Assembly (NCBI GenBank): GCA_938028705.1
Contig: CALIZI010000020.1
Coordinates: forward strand, 1 to 35,200
DNA length: 35,200 nt
Source of the DNA: an uncultured Saprospiraceae bacterium
GTDB lineage: Bacteria > Bacteroidota > Bacteroidia > Chitinophagales > Saprospiraceae
Reading direction: 5' to 3'
The stretch's first letter is position 1, and every line of letters starts with the position of its first letter. Of this stretch, positions 7,284-15,969 are shown piece by piece. The notes beneath the pieces were generated by a model. That model did no database searches. It saw only the letters and a program-made list of their open reading frames with translations, and was not told where the DNA came from. The translations under genes were made by a program, and so were the position numbers.

Positions 7284-8546
7284 TTAAGGTTTACTATTCG
7301 AAAATATTACCACGCTTTCTCGTAGTTCATTTACATTGGTGCTGTACTTTGTTTTTCTTTTTCTTAAATGTCTTAAAACTCCTATCTCTTTGAGGTACCA
7401 TCCAGCTTTTGTTCCAATATCTCCAATGATTAAATCCACTGGTATTTGCTTATCAGCATAGGCTGAATTAGAAACAACAAGCCATATCTGGGCATCCTTA
7501 GCGGCTTTTTGTTTTAGGAGTTTTAATATATTAAATATATCCTCAAAATATGCTTGTATCATCATCGGTATGTTTTTACTCATCAAATTCTCTATGTTAT
7601 CGTTAACATGAGTCATTGTTTGTTGATACAAAAATCCAAAATCATTCTGTGTCGGTTTTTTCCATTTTGCCTGAATATGAGAACGAACAGTTTTAAGTCG
7701 GAGTTTGTACAGGTCTTTGTTATTAAAAACAAATTTTCCTAAAAATAATTCTGGACGATATATATCAGTATAATCGAAAGTATTTAAATAAGGAGGAGAG
7801 GTTACACAAAGTTTAAATGGTTGTATTGATTTACTTTTTAATTTGGTTCTACAATCTCCCGTGATAATATTGGCTTTTTGAGTTATTGTTTGCTTGTCTA
7901 TATCCTCAATGATTGTATCTAAATTATGCGATAAAACCTGAAGAAATGACTCTTTTCCAAGTCCATTTTCTTCCCAATTTGGTCTGTAACGAAAGCATTT
8001 TCCGTCCCTTCTCGCATTACAGTTTTGTACTGCCGAAACTATTAATGCCAGTCGTGTAATTTTTTTTATATCGTGTGATTTTATTTCGTCTGTCAACTGC
8101 CATCCTCCTTCAAATGAGTTTAATACTGAATCATTAAAAAGCCATTTTTTAAGGTTCTCATTTTGGGAGAATGTTGAATATTTTAAAAGTGGAGAGTCTG
8201 CACCTTTATCAGATGAATCAATTAATTTTTCGCGCCACTCCTTTAATTTTTTTACATTAGCGTTCCGGATTTTAGTATCAGATAAGAAAGATGTAAACGG
8301 GTTGACTTCTATTCCAATGGATTGATACCCTTTAACGGACGCTGTGAGTGTAGTTGTTCCACTACCGTTGAAAGGGTCGATTATTAAATCATCTTTACCA
8401 ATATCACTACTTTCAATAGCTTTTTCAACTAAGTATGGAGAGAATCCTTCTTTGTAATAATACCATCGATGTCTAGGTAAATCTACGGTATTCTCATAAT
8501 TAGAGTAGCCACGATCTTTGAGTATGTAATCGTTAATAACGCTCAT
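7284..8546 (-). CDS. DNA methyltransferase (N4-cytosine/N6-adenine type, TSPPY motif)
   Basis: A 420-aa S-adenosylmethionine-dependent DNA amino-methyltransferase. The SAM-binding motif is DPFNGSGTT at 57-65 (preceded by DLII, followed by GIEVNP). The catalytic motif IV is TSPPY at 249-253, a form most often seen in N4-cytosine enzymes. Motif I precedes motif IV with about 185 residues between them, which could hold the target-recognition region; this includes a cysteine- and arginine-rich stretch, CNARRDGKCFRYRP. It starts 5 nt after the putative nuclease gene and is the last gene of the four-gene ABC-ATPase cluster. It probably modifies host DNA to protect it or provides the discrimination signal. 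The sequence specificity is unknown. Confidence 0.88.
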   Translation of the reverse strand: MSVINDYILKDRGYSNYENTVDLPRHRWYYYKEGFSPYLVEKAIESSDIGKDDLIIDPFNGSGTTTLTASVKGYQSIGIEVNPFTSFLSDTKIRNANVKKLKEWREKLIDSSDKGADSPLLKYSTFSQNENLKKWLFNDSVLNSFEGGWQLTDEIKSHDIKKITRLALIVSAVQNCNARRDGKCFRYRPNWEENGLGKESFLQVLSHNLDTIIEDIDKQTITQKANIITGDCRTKLKSKSIQPFKLCVTSPPYLNTFDYTDIYRPELFLGKFVFNNKDLYKLRLKTVRSHIQAKWKKPTQNDFGFLYQQTMTHVNDNIENLMSKNIPMMIQAYFEDIFNILKLLKQKAAKDAQIWLVVSNSAYADKQIPVDLIIGDIGTKAGWYLKEIGVLRHLRKRKTKYSTNVNELRESVVIFSNSKP

Positions 8547-8551
8547 ATTTT

Positions 8552-9625
8552 TTAATTTGACATAACAGGTTCCATAAAAAATCTAACGGGTTTTGCAAAA
8601 TCTGGTCGGGTAGTGTGGTAATCGGGCGTGAGTGGGATATTGTCGTTGACATACTTCATGCCTCTTGCCCTATTAAGTTGAGTTAGAGTACCGTCATATT
8701 CTCGTCTTGCATCGAAAATAACGAGATAGCCTTTTGTCGTTTTTTTCGGGGCTTGTTTTTGATTTTCGTCTAAGTAGTCAGCAAGTTGCTTTGCTCCATC
8801 ATTTACTCTATTGATTGCGCTTTGTTTGGTGTAGTTACTAGTAATATCTCCAGATTCTTTTATAGATTTTCCTAACCATTTAATCTCAATTAATGCTAAA
8901 TCATTTGGTATTGTCCACGTCACTTTTATATCAACCGGATGCGATTTGTCAACGACTTGTTCTGGTCTTACTTCGCTGTTTCTCAAAGAAATTTTCAAGA
9001 AATATGTAAGTGAATCCCTCAAGACACTCTCAGGCTTGGGTTTAAAAAATACTCTATTTTTGTCGGTCCATACTTTCTCTAAATATGGACATGCGGAATA
9101 GCGAGCCACATTGGAAGTGTAATCTTCTAAGGCTTGTTCTAAACTTTTGTGTGTTTCTACTGCAAACCAACTGTCACCATCGGGCAATTTACGAAGATTG
9201 ATATCAGAGTTTTTACCAAAGAAGCTTTCGGTTTTTGTTTCGCCTGAATATGAGTAAACAATACAGGTTTTCCTATATGTATTAACGTCAAAATTATTAT
9301 TTATGGAGTATTGCAAATCACCATTTGATTTTATTTCTATCGTAATCGTTTGCCCTGTAAGCTGCGATAAATTCTCATAAGAAAATAATGAGGTAAGATT
9401 TGGATTAATAGGAGTTTCCGTCTTTGTCTTTTCTTCGACAGATATATATACAAACACTTTTTTGAAGGTTTTATATTGTAAATTTTTATAAATATTTTCA
9501 ATGCTATCAGTTAATTGAATCAATAAGTGTTCTTTATCACTACCGTAGTCACCGAGTACCATAGTAACGTATAAATCACGAGCTACGCCCTTATAGAAAT
9601 CAATATCTTTTTGGTCTTTTATCAT
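8552..9625 (-). CDS. Putative PD-(D/E)xK nuclease, effector-like
   Basis: A 357-aa protein I do not recognise as a named family. The C-terminal half carries a plausible PD-(D/E)xK core: D232 (HPVDIKVTW), then E247-I-K249 in LALIEIKW, a 14-residue spacing that fits the beta-hairpin of this nuclease fold, followed by a helix with Q268-rich polar residues. The N-terminal half (1-190) is mixed alpha/beta and could be a sensor or scaffold. Its ATG overlaps the TGA of the 200-aa gene (ATGA), and the methyltransferase gene follows after 5 nt. With the SMC-like ATPase and middle protein it fits the effector position of an ABC-three-component conflict system. Nuclease activity is inferred from these motifs. 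Confidence 0.6.
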   Translation of the reverse strand: MIKDQKDIDFYKGVARDLYVTMVLGDYGSDKEHLLIQLTDSIENIYKNLQYKTFKKVFVYISVEEKTKTETPINPNLTSLFSYENLSQLTGQTITIEIKSNGDLQYSINNNFDVNTYRKTCIVYSYSGETKTESFFGKNSDINLRKLPDGDSWFAVETHKSLEQALEDYTSNVARYSACPYLEKVWTDKNRVFFKPKPESVLRDSLTYFLKISLRNSEVRPEQVVDKSHPVDIKVTWTIPNDLALIEIKWLGKSIKESGDITSNYTKQSAINRVNDGAKQLADYLDENQKQAPKKTTKGYLVIFDARREYDGTLTQLNRARGMKYVNDNIPLTPDYHTTRPDFAKPVRFFMEPVMSN

Positions 9626-10224
9626 AATTCTGATTTGACTCTTTCAGGATTCAAAGATTCAAGCCACACCACAGCCGGAACTATTAAATCTTGATACTGG
9701 TCAGCTAATGCCGTATGTAAGGCTTCAAATTGGTTGTACAAAACCTTCGTTGCGGGATTAGATTCTTCAAGTAAATTTGTTTTTATTGAATTTTTTGCTG
9801 AAGTCATTACAGGGTCAGATATTATTGCTTCTTTGACTACACCGAGAGGAAGTAGTGAAATGCTTTTACAGGCTGTTTCTAAATATTTTTTTCTCCAAGC
9901 TACAATATTCATTTTATTATTAAAATTGAAAAATTCTGTTCCTTTTCCGGTTATATTGAAGTAAGTACCTTCCCCACTTACCTGCTGGATAGAGTTGTTA
10001 GCTTCAAGTGTTGACAATGCAGTTTTTATGTCTAAGCTAAATGGACTACCTAGTTCGGTTTTGACAAATGAGTATTCCCATTTATCAATGGTATTTCCCT
10101 CATAAAGAGAGAGTAAACAACTGAAATACGCAAAAAATTGAATTTCATATTCAGAAAAATCATCTATTTTTTGTTGTAATCGTTGACCGATAAACAAGGT
10201 GTCGTAAACTGCTGTTGAAATCAT
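9622..10224 (-). CDS. Small winged-helix-like protein, candidate ABC-3C middle component
   Basis: A 200-aa protein with no recognised catalytic motif. Residues about 25-100 (helical segment, then SLDIKTALSTLEANNSIQQV and a GTYFNITGKG wing-like turn) look like a winged-helix unit. The rest is helical. It is translationally coupled on both sides by 4-nt ATGA overlaps, with the ATPase upstream and the putative nuclease downstream. Small coupled partners of SMC-like ATPases include the 'middle component' proteins of ABC-three-component systems and MukE/JetB-like kleisin partners. Position and size fit either one; homology cannot be decided by eye. Confidence 0.5.
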   Translation of the reverse strand: MISTAVYDTLFIGQRLQQKIDDFSEYEIQFFAYFSCLLSLYEGNTIDKWEYSFVKTELGSPFSLDIKTALSTLEANNSIQQVSGEGTYFNITGKGTEFFNFNNKMNIVAWRKKYLETACKSISLLPLGVVKEAIISDPVMTSAKNSIKTNLLEESNPATKVLYNQFEALHTALADQYQDLIVPAVVWLESLNPERVKSEL

Positions 10225-12152
10225 TTGGACTCATTTAAAGTTTTTTCAATCTCGTCATAGGCATCTTCAATTCGTTCATTTTCTGCTAACTGTACATCAG
10301 ATAGCTCTGTCCACTCTGTCATGCGTTCTATTTGCATACGCTCATTTTTACAAATATGAGCTAACTCAAGTAATAACTGCGAACTATTAATATTTGCAGT
10401 GAGCATAGATTGGTTAAGACCGTGCGAAAAATCAGCAAACATTTTTCCAGCCCTACTTTCGTAAGCAATATCAAGAGAGCCTTCAGGTGTGTCAATCAGT
10501 ATTGTGGAAGATTGCGTGCATAATTCAATCAAAGCCATACGAAGTGCTATATCTACGAAGTATCTCTGGCTTTCAGAAAGTTGATACGCATTGCTTCGCA
10601 ATGAATCACCTATGTCAATTGACAGTCTGACACCATCTTTTTTCGAAATTAAATTTATATTGATGTCGAGACCCAAAAAACTTTTTGCGTACCTGTTGAA
10701 AACAGGTATAAATTTAGATTCTGCCTCAATATATCCTTGGTTTAGTTCTTTTTCAAGAGGTTCCATAGCTTTTTTAGCTTTATCTCTCTCTTTATATGCT
10801 TTATCTTTTTGTTCGGAAAGTCGTTCTATTTGGTCTTCATAATTTTTGATTAGAGGGCTTTTTTCGCCTGATGAGCTACGAATTTTACGGAGTAAAACAT
10901 CATTATCTTTTTCGATTTCATCAATTTTTAAACGCTTATAATCAAGTTCTTGTGTATGCTTAGTTTCTTCATCAATTAATCTTTTTCTTCTATCTTCGGC
11001 TAATTTTAGCTTGTTTGATAATTCTGATAGTTCGGTATCTATTTTTTGTAATTCTTGATAATAATCTTTGTCAGAAGATATATTACCACATTCACTTCTA
11101 ATCTTAGTAATAAGTTGTTCAATTAAATCTTCATACTCTTTGGAAGCACAGATTCGAAGTCTAAGGTCGTTTAATATTTGGATGATAATCGGATTCTTTT
11201 CAATTTGTATATTATTATTCAACGTTTTGTTAAAAATTACCTCATACTCACTTCTTTTTGCTGTGGCTTTGAGCGAAAAATCTGAAATATTTAGTTCAGT
11301 ATGGTTTATTTTCTCCGATATATCACTTAATGTCTCCATTATATTATCCGTTTCACTAAGTAAGATTTTGTACGTTTCGTAAAGCTCAATATTTTCGCTC
11401 TTATTCAAATCGACAGTAGGCTTTTCATTCTCAATCTCCTTTAATTGATTTCTTGTTTGTGTAATTTGAGATTGCAAGTTCCTCGCATCTGAGCCATATT
11501 TGTTATATTTTTTTCTTAGTTCGTCGGCTTGCTTTGCTTTCAGGGCATCAACTCCAAAAAATAAGTATAAAACCCTCTCCATGATACTTTCATCCCAAAA
11601 TAATAATTGGTGTGTTTCATCAAAAGTAAATACATGCAATTGAAGGAAAACAAATTGAGTAAATTCTGATAAATGTAAATCACTAACAATGTGTTTTCTG
11701 TACTGGTCACTTAACTCACTATTGGATGTTATCAATTCTTGCCCTGTTTCTAATTCTTTTTTACTAAACGTTCTAAGTTCATCATCTGAATCAAAGAAAC
11801 CACGCTTTATTTTATATTCATACTTATCTACTGTGAATGTTAATACAACTTCAGCAAGTCCATAATTATCTTCATTGACTCTTCCATCAAAATAATCTCC
11901 TGAAAATCTTTTACTATCATTGTAAAATTTCGGTAGAGAACCATAAGATGAGAATTTTCTCTTAGGATTTTTTACAATTCCCGTAAGTGCATAATTAACA
12001 ATCGTAATAAATGTAGATTTCCCCAAACCATTAGCACCAACTAGACAGAATACATTTTTATCAATGTCGATATCAATGTATTTCTTCTTTTTGTAAATAT
12101 CAAAATGATTTATTTTGATATTTTTAATTATTGGAAAGCTATATTTCTTCAT
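10221..12152 (-). CDS. SMC/Rad50-like ABC ATPase with coiled coil
   Basis: A 643-aa ATPase. Walker A is GANGLGKST at residues 39-47. A long charged coiled-coil region covers roughly 215-460 without an obvious CxxC zinc hook. The C-terminal lobe has the ABC signature LSESQ at 525-529 and a Walker B block ILIDTPEGSLD at 551-561, with D554 and probable catalytic E557. The family binds DNA and uses ATP-driven head engagement. At 643 aa it is much shorter than chromosomal SMC, as expected for conflict-system ATPases. It is the first gene of a four-gene cluster and its TGA overlaps the next ATG. The ATPase class is firm, the system assignment inferred. Confidence 0.82.
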   Translation of the reverse strand: MKKYSFPIIKNIKINHFDIYKKKKYIDIDIDKNVFCLVGANGLGKSTFITIVNYALTGIVKNPKRKFSSYGSLPKFYNDSKRFSGDYFDGRVNEDNYGLAEVVLTFTVDKYEYKIKRGFFDSDDELRTFSKKELETGQELITSNSELSDQYRKHIVSDLHLSEFTQFVFLQLHVFTFDETHQLLFWDESIMERVLYLFFGVDALKAKQADELRKKYNKYGSDARNLQSQITQTRNQLKEIENEKPTVDLNKSENIELYETYKILLSETDNIMETLSDISEKINHTELNISDFSLKATAKRSEYEVIFNKTLNNNIQIEKNPIIIQILNDLRLRICASKEYEDLIEQLITKIRSECGNISSDKDYYQELQKIDTELSELSNKLKLAEDRRKRLIDEETKHTQELDYKRLKIDEIEKDNDVLLRKIRSSSGEKSPLIKNYEDQIERLSEQKDKAYKERDKAKKAMEPLEKELNQGYIEAESKFIPVFNRYAKSFLGLDININLISKKDGVRLSIDIGDSLRSNAYQLSESQRYFVDIALRMALIELCTQSSTILIDTPEGSLDIAYESRAGKMFADFSHGLNQSMLTANINSSQLLLELAHICKNERMQIERMTEWTELSDVQLAENERIEDAYDEIEKTLNESK

Positions 12153-12285
12153 TTATTTTTGGTTCAATTTATAGGATGCAATTTAGCAAAAAAAATTGAA
12201 AAACAAATATGTATTGACGTATGGAGAATCTTCATCCATAATCACTAAATCAATTAAAATTCTACTATGAAAGGCTGAAATCTGA

Positions 12286-13716
12286 TTACACCACCACATC
12301 TTTTTTCACCTGATAGCCTAAAATCGAAAGCATATCTTCCACGCTTTGCTCATGGCTATATACAGTATCAATGAAGTTCCCGGTATCATCGCGGTCAATC
12401 AGGATGTACTTAGGCGAAGGTATGAGGCAGTGTTTGATGCCGCCATATCCGCTGATAGCATCCTGATAAGCTCCTGTATGAAAGAAGCCTATGTATAAGG
12501 GTTCTGCATCTTTGTTTTGGTAGCGGGGGAGCATAATTTGTTGGTTGAGGTCTTCGGAGTTGTAGTAATCCGAGCTATCGCAACTGATGCCGCCGATATT
12601 GACGCGCGTGTATTCGTTGTTCCATTTGTTGACGGGCAGGAGGATGAATTTTTCAAAAATAGACCAAGCATCGGGTATAGTATTCATCAGGCTATTGTCA
12701 ATCATATACCAAAGTTCGGAGTCATTTTGTTGTTTTTGTTCGAGGACAGAAAAGATAATCGCACCGCTTTCGCCTACGGTATATTTCCCGAACTCGGTAA
12801 AAATATCGGGTTCTTGGATGCCCTCTTCCGCACACATATTTTTGATATTAGATACGATTTCGTTGATGATATATTTGTAATCGTATTCAAAACCGAGATT
12901 GTTGCGAATGGGAAAACCACCACCAAGATTGAGCGCACGTAGCGTAGGGCAGGATTTTTTGAGTTCGCTAAAGAGCTTCATCGCTTTTTGAAATTCGCCC
13001 CAATAATACATGGTGTCTTTGATACCCGAATCGACGAAAAAGTGCAACATTTTGAGGTCAAAACGTTTGTCGGGTTTGATGTTTTTTTCATAAAAATCAA
13101 TAATTTCGGAAGGGCGAATCCCCAAACGGGATGTGTAATACGATGATTGTGGATCTTCATTGATTGCCATCCGAATACCGAGTTTTATCTTCGTGCCGGA
13201 CTGCGCTATTTTCTGTTGGATGCGGTAAAATTCGCTCTTGGAATCTAATACTATGACGGAATTTTTGAAGCCGTCTTTGTTCAGTTGAATGATTTTATCG
13301 AGGTAGCTCTCCGTTTTGTAACCATTATGAATGAGTATAGTGGTGTGATGAATTTCGCCTTCTTCGTGGAGTTGTCTGATCAGGTCAATATCGTAAGAAG
13401 AGGAAGTTTCGATATGGATATTTTCTTTGAGTGCCGCCTTCACAACAGGCGCAAAGTGGTTGCATTTGGTGCAGTAACAGTAGTTGTATGTGCCTTGATA
13501 ATTGTGTTGTTTTATAGCGCGATTAAAGAGGTTTTTGGCTTTTTTAATTTGGTCATTGATGCGGGGCAAATACATTAAACGAAAAGGTGTACCGTGTTTT
13601 TCGATTAAATATTTGAGCGAAATACCGTAAAATGTCAGGTAGCCATTGCGTAAATCAAAGCCTTCTTGCGGAAAATAATAGCTTTGGTCAATGAGGTCGA
13701 AATAGGTATTTTTCAT
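12286..13716 (-). CDS. speA: Arginine decarboxylase (fold-type III PLP enzyme, Bacteroidota type)
   Basis: A 476-aa decarboxylase related to SpeA/diaminopimelate decarboxylase. It is predicted to convert arginine to agmatine and CO2, the first step of agmatine-route polyamine synthesis, in the cytoplasm. PLP-binding lysine is K84 in YCYCTKCNHF. The phosphate-binding glycine loop is GGGFPI at 265-270, and the TEFGKYTVGESG segment (307-318) replaces the usual E-x-G-R motif. The active-site cysteine-aspartate from the partner subunit is C379-D380 in ISCDSSDYY. The start at 13716 is the only good one. It stands alone between the ABC-ATPase cluster and the CMD-domain gene. Substrate is inferred from resemblance to annotated Bacteroidota arginine decarboxylases. 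Confidence 0.88.
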   Translation of the reverse strand: MKNTYFDLIDQSYYFPQEGFDLRNGYLTFYGISLKYLIEKHGTPFRLMYLPRINDQIKKAKNLFNRAIKQHNYQGTYNYCYCTKCNHFAPVVKAALKENIHIETSSSYDIDLIRQLHEEGEIHHTTILIHNGYKTESYLDKIIQLNKDGFKNSVIVLDSKSEFYRIQQKIAQSGTKIKLGIRMAINEDPQSSYYTSRLGIRPSEIIDFYEKNIKPDKRFDLKMLHFFVDSGIKDTMYYWGEFQKAMKLFSELKKSCPTLRALNLGGGFPIRNNLGFEYDYKYIINEIVSNIKNMCAEEGIQEPDIFTEFGKYTVGESGAIIFSVLEQKQQNDSELWYMIDNSLMNTIPDAWSIFEKFILLPVNKWNNEYTRVNIGGISCDSSDYYNSEDLNQQIMLPRYQNKDAEPLYIGFFHTGAYQDAISGYGGIKHCLIPSPKYILIDRDDTGNFIDTVYSHEQSVEDMLSILGYQVKKDVVV

Positions 13717-13870
13717 TCGTTAAATTCAAGCACATATAGACAAAAATAGGCTCTCCATGAATTGCAAGGCAAGTCAAAAAGAACCCTTTTATTTCAATAG
13801 GCAAAATTGCACTATTTATTTTATAAATGTAAAGATTTTTGAGAAATATTTTTTGACCGGAAAAGGTATT

Positions 13871-14227
13871 TTACGAGTCGTTATTTTCAAGTGCCTCCCA
13901 ATATTCGACCGCACGTCGGGTATGCGGAATACAAATAGAACCACCCACCAAATTAGCAATGGCAAATACCTCAAATACTTCTTCTTTGGTCACGCCGAGT
14001 TCGTGGCAAGTGCCTAAGTGATAAGCAATACAATCATCGCAACGCAAGACCATCGAAGCTACCAAACCTAACAATTCTTTGGTCTTAGTGGGCAAAGCAC
14101 CCTCCGCATAAGCATTGGTATCGAGATTGAAAAAACGATTGAGGACTTTGTTTTTCTGACCGAGTATTTTTTCATTCATTGCTTTGCGATACTCGTTGAA
14201 AGCAACAACTTTATTTTGTTCTGACAT
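13871..14227 (-). CDS. Carboxymuconolactone decarboxylase (AhpD-like) family protein
   Basis: A 118-aa helical protein of the CMD/AhpD fold. The hallmark C-x2-C-x3-H motif is present as C63-D-D-C66-IAYH70, followed by the GGSICIPHTRRAVEYW helix. Proteins with this CxxC are usually thiol-disulfide or peroxidase-linked (AhpD-like) rather than true carboxymuconolactone decarboxylases, so a redox role is more likely. The length is normal for the single-domain family. It lies 154 bp upstream of the arginine decarboxylase gene, with AT-rich repeats immediately before its start. No redox partner gene is nearby. Confidence 0.88.
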   Translation of the reverse strand: MSEQNKVVAFNEYRKAMNEKILGQKNKVLNRFFNLDTNAYAEGALPTKTKELLGLVASMVLRCDDCIAYHLGTCHELGVTKEEVFEVFAIANLVGGSICIPHTRRAVEYWEALENNDS

Positions 14228-14460
14228 GATAGAAATGTAAAATGTAAAATGTAAAATAATAAATGTAAAATGTAAAAGTGACGATAGAACGTGAAAGGAA
14301 ATTTAAAATGTAAAAGTAGCGATAGAACGTGGAGGGAAATTTAAAATCCCGTTTCATCGGGACAAGTTGTAAAAGTAGTGATAGGACGTATTTTTTTTAA
14401 TTTAAAATGTAAAATGATAAATATAAAAGTAGCGATAGGACGTGAAAGGAAATTTAAAAT
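14228..14460. repeat. Degenerate AAAAGTRGCGATAGRACGT repeat cluster
   Basis: No gene is visible here. Four degenerate units built on TGTAAAAGTAGCGATAGAACGT followed by GAAAGGAAATTTAAAA recur at about 14270, 14310, 14370 and 14424. They are a variant of the TCCTATCGACACTTTTACA family of the window's left edge, in the opposite orientation. A small hairpin (TCCCGTTTCATCGGGA, about 14346-14361) interrupts the third copy. Confidence 0.8.
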
Positions 14461-14469
14461 ATAAAATAA

Positions 14470-14708
14470 GGTTGCACTGAAATTAGCCGTTTTTTAATTA
14501 ATTAAAATTATTTTAAAATATATTTATTATTAAAAAATTAATGGTCGCACTGAAATATAGCCATTTTTAAATTAATTAAAATTATTTTATAATTTATTTA
14601 TTATTAAAAATTAATTATTTATAAATATTTTTTATTGTAAAATAATTTAAAATCACTCTTATTTCAGTAGAACCAATTAATTATTTATAAATATTTTTTA
14701 TTATAAAA
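14470..14708. repeat. AT-rich direct and inverted repeats around GGTYGCACTGAAAT
   Basis: Two adjacent units of about 73 bp start with GGTTGCACTGAAAT (14470) and GGTCGCACTGAAAT (14543) and continue as nearly the same A/T block. A third, inverted copy of the head (TATTTCAGTAGAACC) ends at 14674. A second block, AATTAATTATTTATAAATAT, occurs near 14610 and again near 14677. The arrangement resembles a small foldback element with flanking repeats. No coding capacity was seen. Confidence 0.75.
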
Positions 14709-14724
14709 TAAAAAAATTAAAAAC

Positions 14725-14862
14725 ACTTCATGTCCTATTGACACTTTTACATTTTAAATTTATTATTTTACATTTCTTTTCACGCCCTATCGACACTTTT
14801 ACATTTTACATTTTGTGTTTTACATTTTACATTTCTTTTCACGCCCTATCGACACTTTCACA
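14725..14862. repeat. Dispersed CCTATCGACACTTTTACATTTT repeats downstream of lspA
   Basis: Three copies of CCTATYGACACTTTYACATT (about 14731, 14787 and 14843) sit between the 14.5-kb AT-rich element and the lspA stop, spaced by 56 bp. They are in the same orientation as the array at the window's left edge. The last copy reaches the final codons of lspA. Confidence 0.8.
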
Positions 14863-15502
14863 TTTCTACCTCCTCAACGCTCTGCATTTCGTATTGCGCT
14901 CGTCTATCGTCTAATGCTTTGAAAAATGAACGCTGAAAGATAATCAGAGAGAAAACGCCGGTGGTAATCGCAACATCAGCGATATTGAAGATAGGACGAA
15001 AAAACTCTACATATTTGCCTCCCAACCACTCGGGCAGGTAGCCATGATAGACCGGCAAATACAACATATCGACGACCCTGCCATGCAAAAAAGCCGAATA
15101 CCCTCCGGCTTCAGGCATAAAAGTAGCCACGCTATGAAAACTACTCGAAAACAACAAACCGTAAAAAGCACTGTCAACGATATTACCCAACGCTCCAGCA
15201 ATAATCATCGAAAGTCCGGCAATCAGCCCCATCGGAGCTTTTTCACGAATGAGTTTTACTACATACCAACTCAACAAAGTCACTGCAAAAATCCGAAAAA
15301 TACTCAAAAACAACTTCCCGTAATCCCCTCCGAAACTCAGCCCGAAAGCCATCCCTTTATTTTCGGTAAAATACAATTTGAACCAATCAAAAACGGCGAT
15401 ACTTTCTCCGATACGCATATTCAACTTCACCCAAACTTTCAAAGATTGGTCGAGCAGCAACACAAAAAGAATAATCGAAATCGCTAAGGTAATTCGCTTC
15501 AT
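14858..15502 (-). CDS. lspA: Lipoprotein signal peptidase (signal peptidase II)
   Basis: Inner-membrane aspartyl protease that cleaves prolipoprotein signal peptides after diacylglyceryl modification. The 214-aa protein starting MKRITLAISI has four predicted membrane helices. Conserved blocks are DQSLKVWV (18-25), TENKGMAFGL (46-55), GALGNIVD with catalytic D110, and FNIAD with catalytic D176. The loop of about 50 residues between D110 and D176 is longer than in E. coli LspA, a feature I associate with Bacteroidota homologues. The frame stays open upstream to 15589, but those 29 codons include MNYEL repeats read from an intergenic repeat, so the ATG at 15502 is chosen. Confidence 0.93.
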   Translation of the reverse strand: MKRITLAISIILFVLLLDQSLKVWVKLNMRIGESIAVFDWFKLYFTENKGMAFGLSFGGDYGKLFLSIFRIFAVTLLSWYVVKLIREKAPMGLIAGLSMIIAGALGNIVDSAFYGLLFSSSFHSVATFMPEAGGYSAFLHGRVVDMLYLPVYHGYLPEWLGGKYVEFFRPIFNIADVAITTGVFSLIIFQRSFFKALDDRRAQYEMQSVEEVEM

Positions 15503-15510
15503 TTTTTTTA

Positions 15511-15548
15511 GTTCATAGTTCATAGTTGATAGTTCATAGTTCATAGTT
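15511..15548. repeat. Short tandem AGTTCATAGTT repeat upstream of lspA
   Basis: Four near-perfect copies of a 9-10-bp unit (GTTCATAGTT, with one TTGATAG variant) lie immediately before the lspA start. On the minus strand they read ATGAACTATGAACT and create false in-frame start codons. Their position just upstream of the start means they could affect initiation by slippage, but nothing in the sequence proves this. Confidence 0.8.
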
Positions 15549-15703
15549 ATCATAATAACTGGACATTGGAGAATTAGGAAATTTTGCATTAGGTAAAATG
15601 CTGATTATCAACAATTTGAATTAATTTATATTTTATTTTAAATAAATTTTATTGTAATATTCATTTTACTGATAAATAATAAATTGTACCTTTGTTAGCC
15701 TAA

Positions 15704-15917
15704 CTTGACAATGTCATGTTCGATTTTTATTTAATATAGTTGGTATTTTGCTCTTGAATTTGGGCTAAAACTCGTCTGACATTTTCAAAATTCACCGATG
15801 ATGTCATATTTTATCCTGCAAAGTTTAAATGTCTGACGAGTTTTAGCCCAAATTCGGAAAAAATATCCCATGTTAAATACAAACATATTTTTATTTTTAA
15901 AACATGATATTGTCAAG
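15704..15917. repeat. Nested inverted-repeat element downstream of the megasynthase operon
   Basis: The outer arms are CTTGACAATGTCATGTT (15704-15720) and its inverse at 15901-15917, with one mismatch in 17. The inner arms are a perfect 29-bp inverted repeat at 15756-15784 and 15827-15855 (GAATTTGGGCTAAAACTCGT and onward), with a 42-nt loop. The architecture looks like a small non-autonomous mobile element, although the inner hairpin could also act as a bidirectional terminator between the convergent ends. No clear target-site duplication was seen. The core TCGTCTGACA is shared with the element at 31718-31854. Flanks at 15560-15600 and 15926-15966 carry the GGACTTTG repeat family. Confidence 0.72.
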
Positions 15918-15969
15918 CTAATTACCGAATTTTCCAGTTACCCAATGTCTATTTTGTTCAAAGTCCAAA

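Noticed and set aside
12489-12942. Several frames of 60-141 aa on both strands over the arginine decarboxylase
   Set aside because: They are shadows of a well-supported PLP decarboxylase gene.
13871-14227. True carboxymuconolactone decarboxylase of aromatic degradation
   Set aside because: The CxxCxxxH motif points to an AhpD-like redox protein and no aromatic-catabolism genes are present.
15503-15589. 29-codon N-terminal extension of LspA
   Set aside because: It is read from a tandem ATGAACT-type repeat and unrelated spacer; LspA begins naturally at MKRITL with its first membrane helix.
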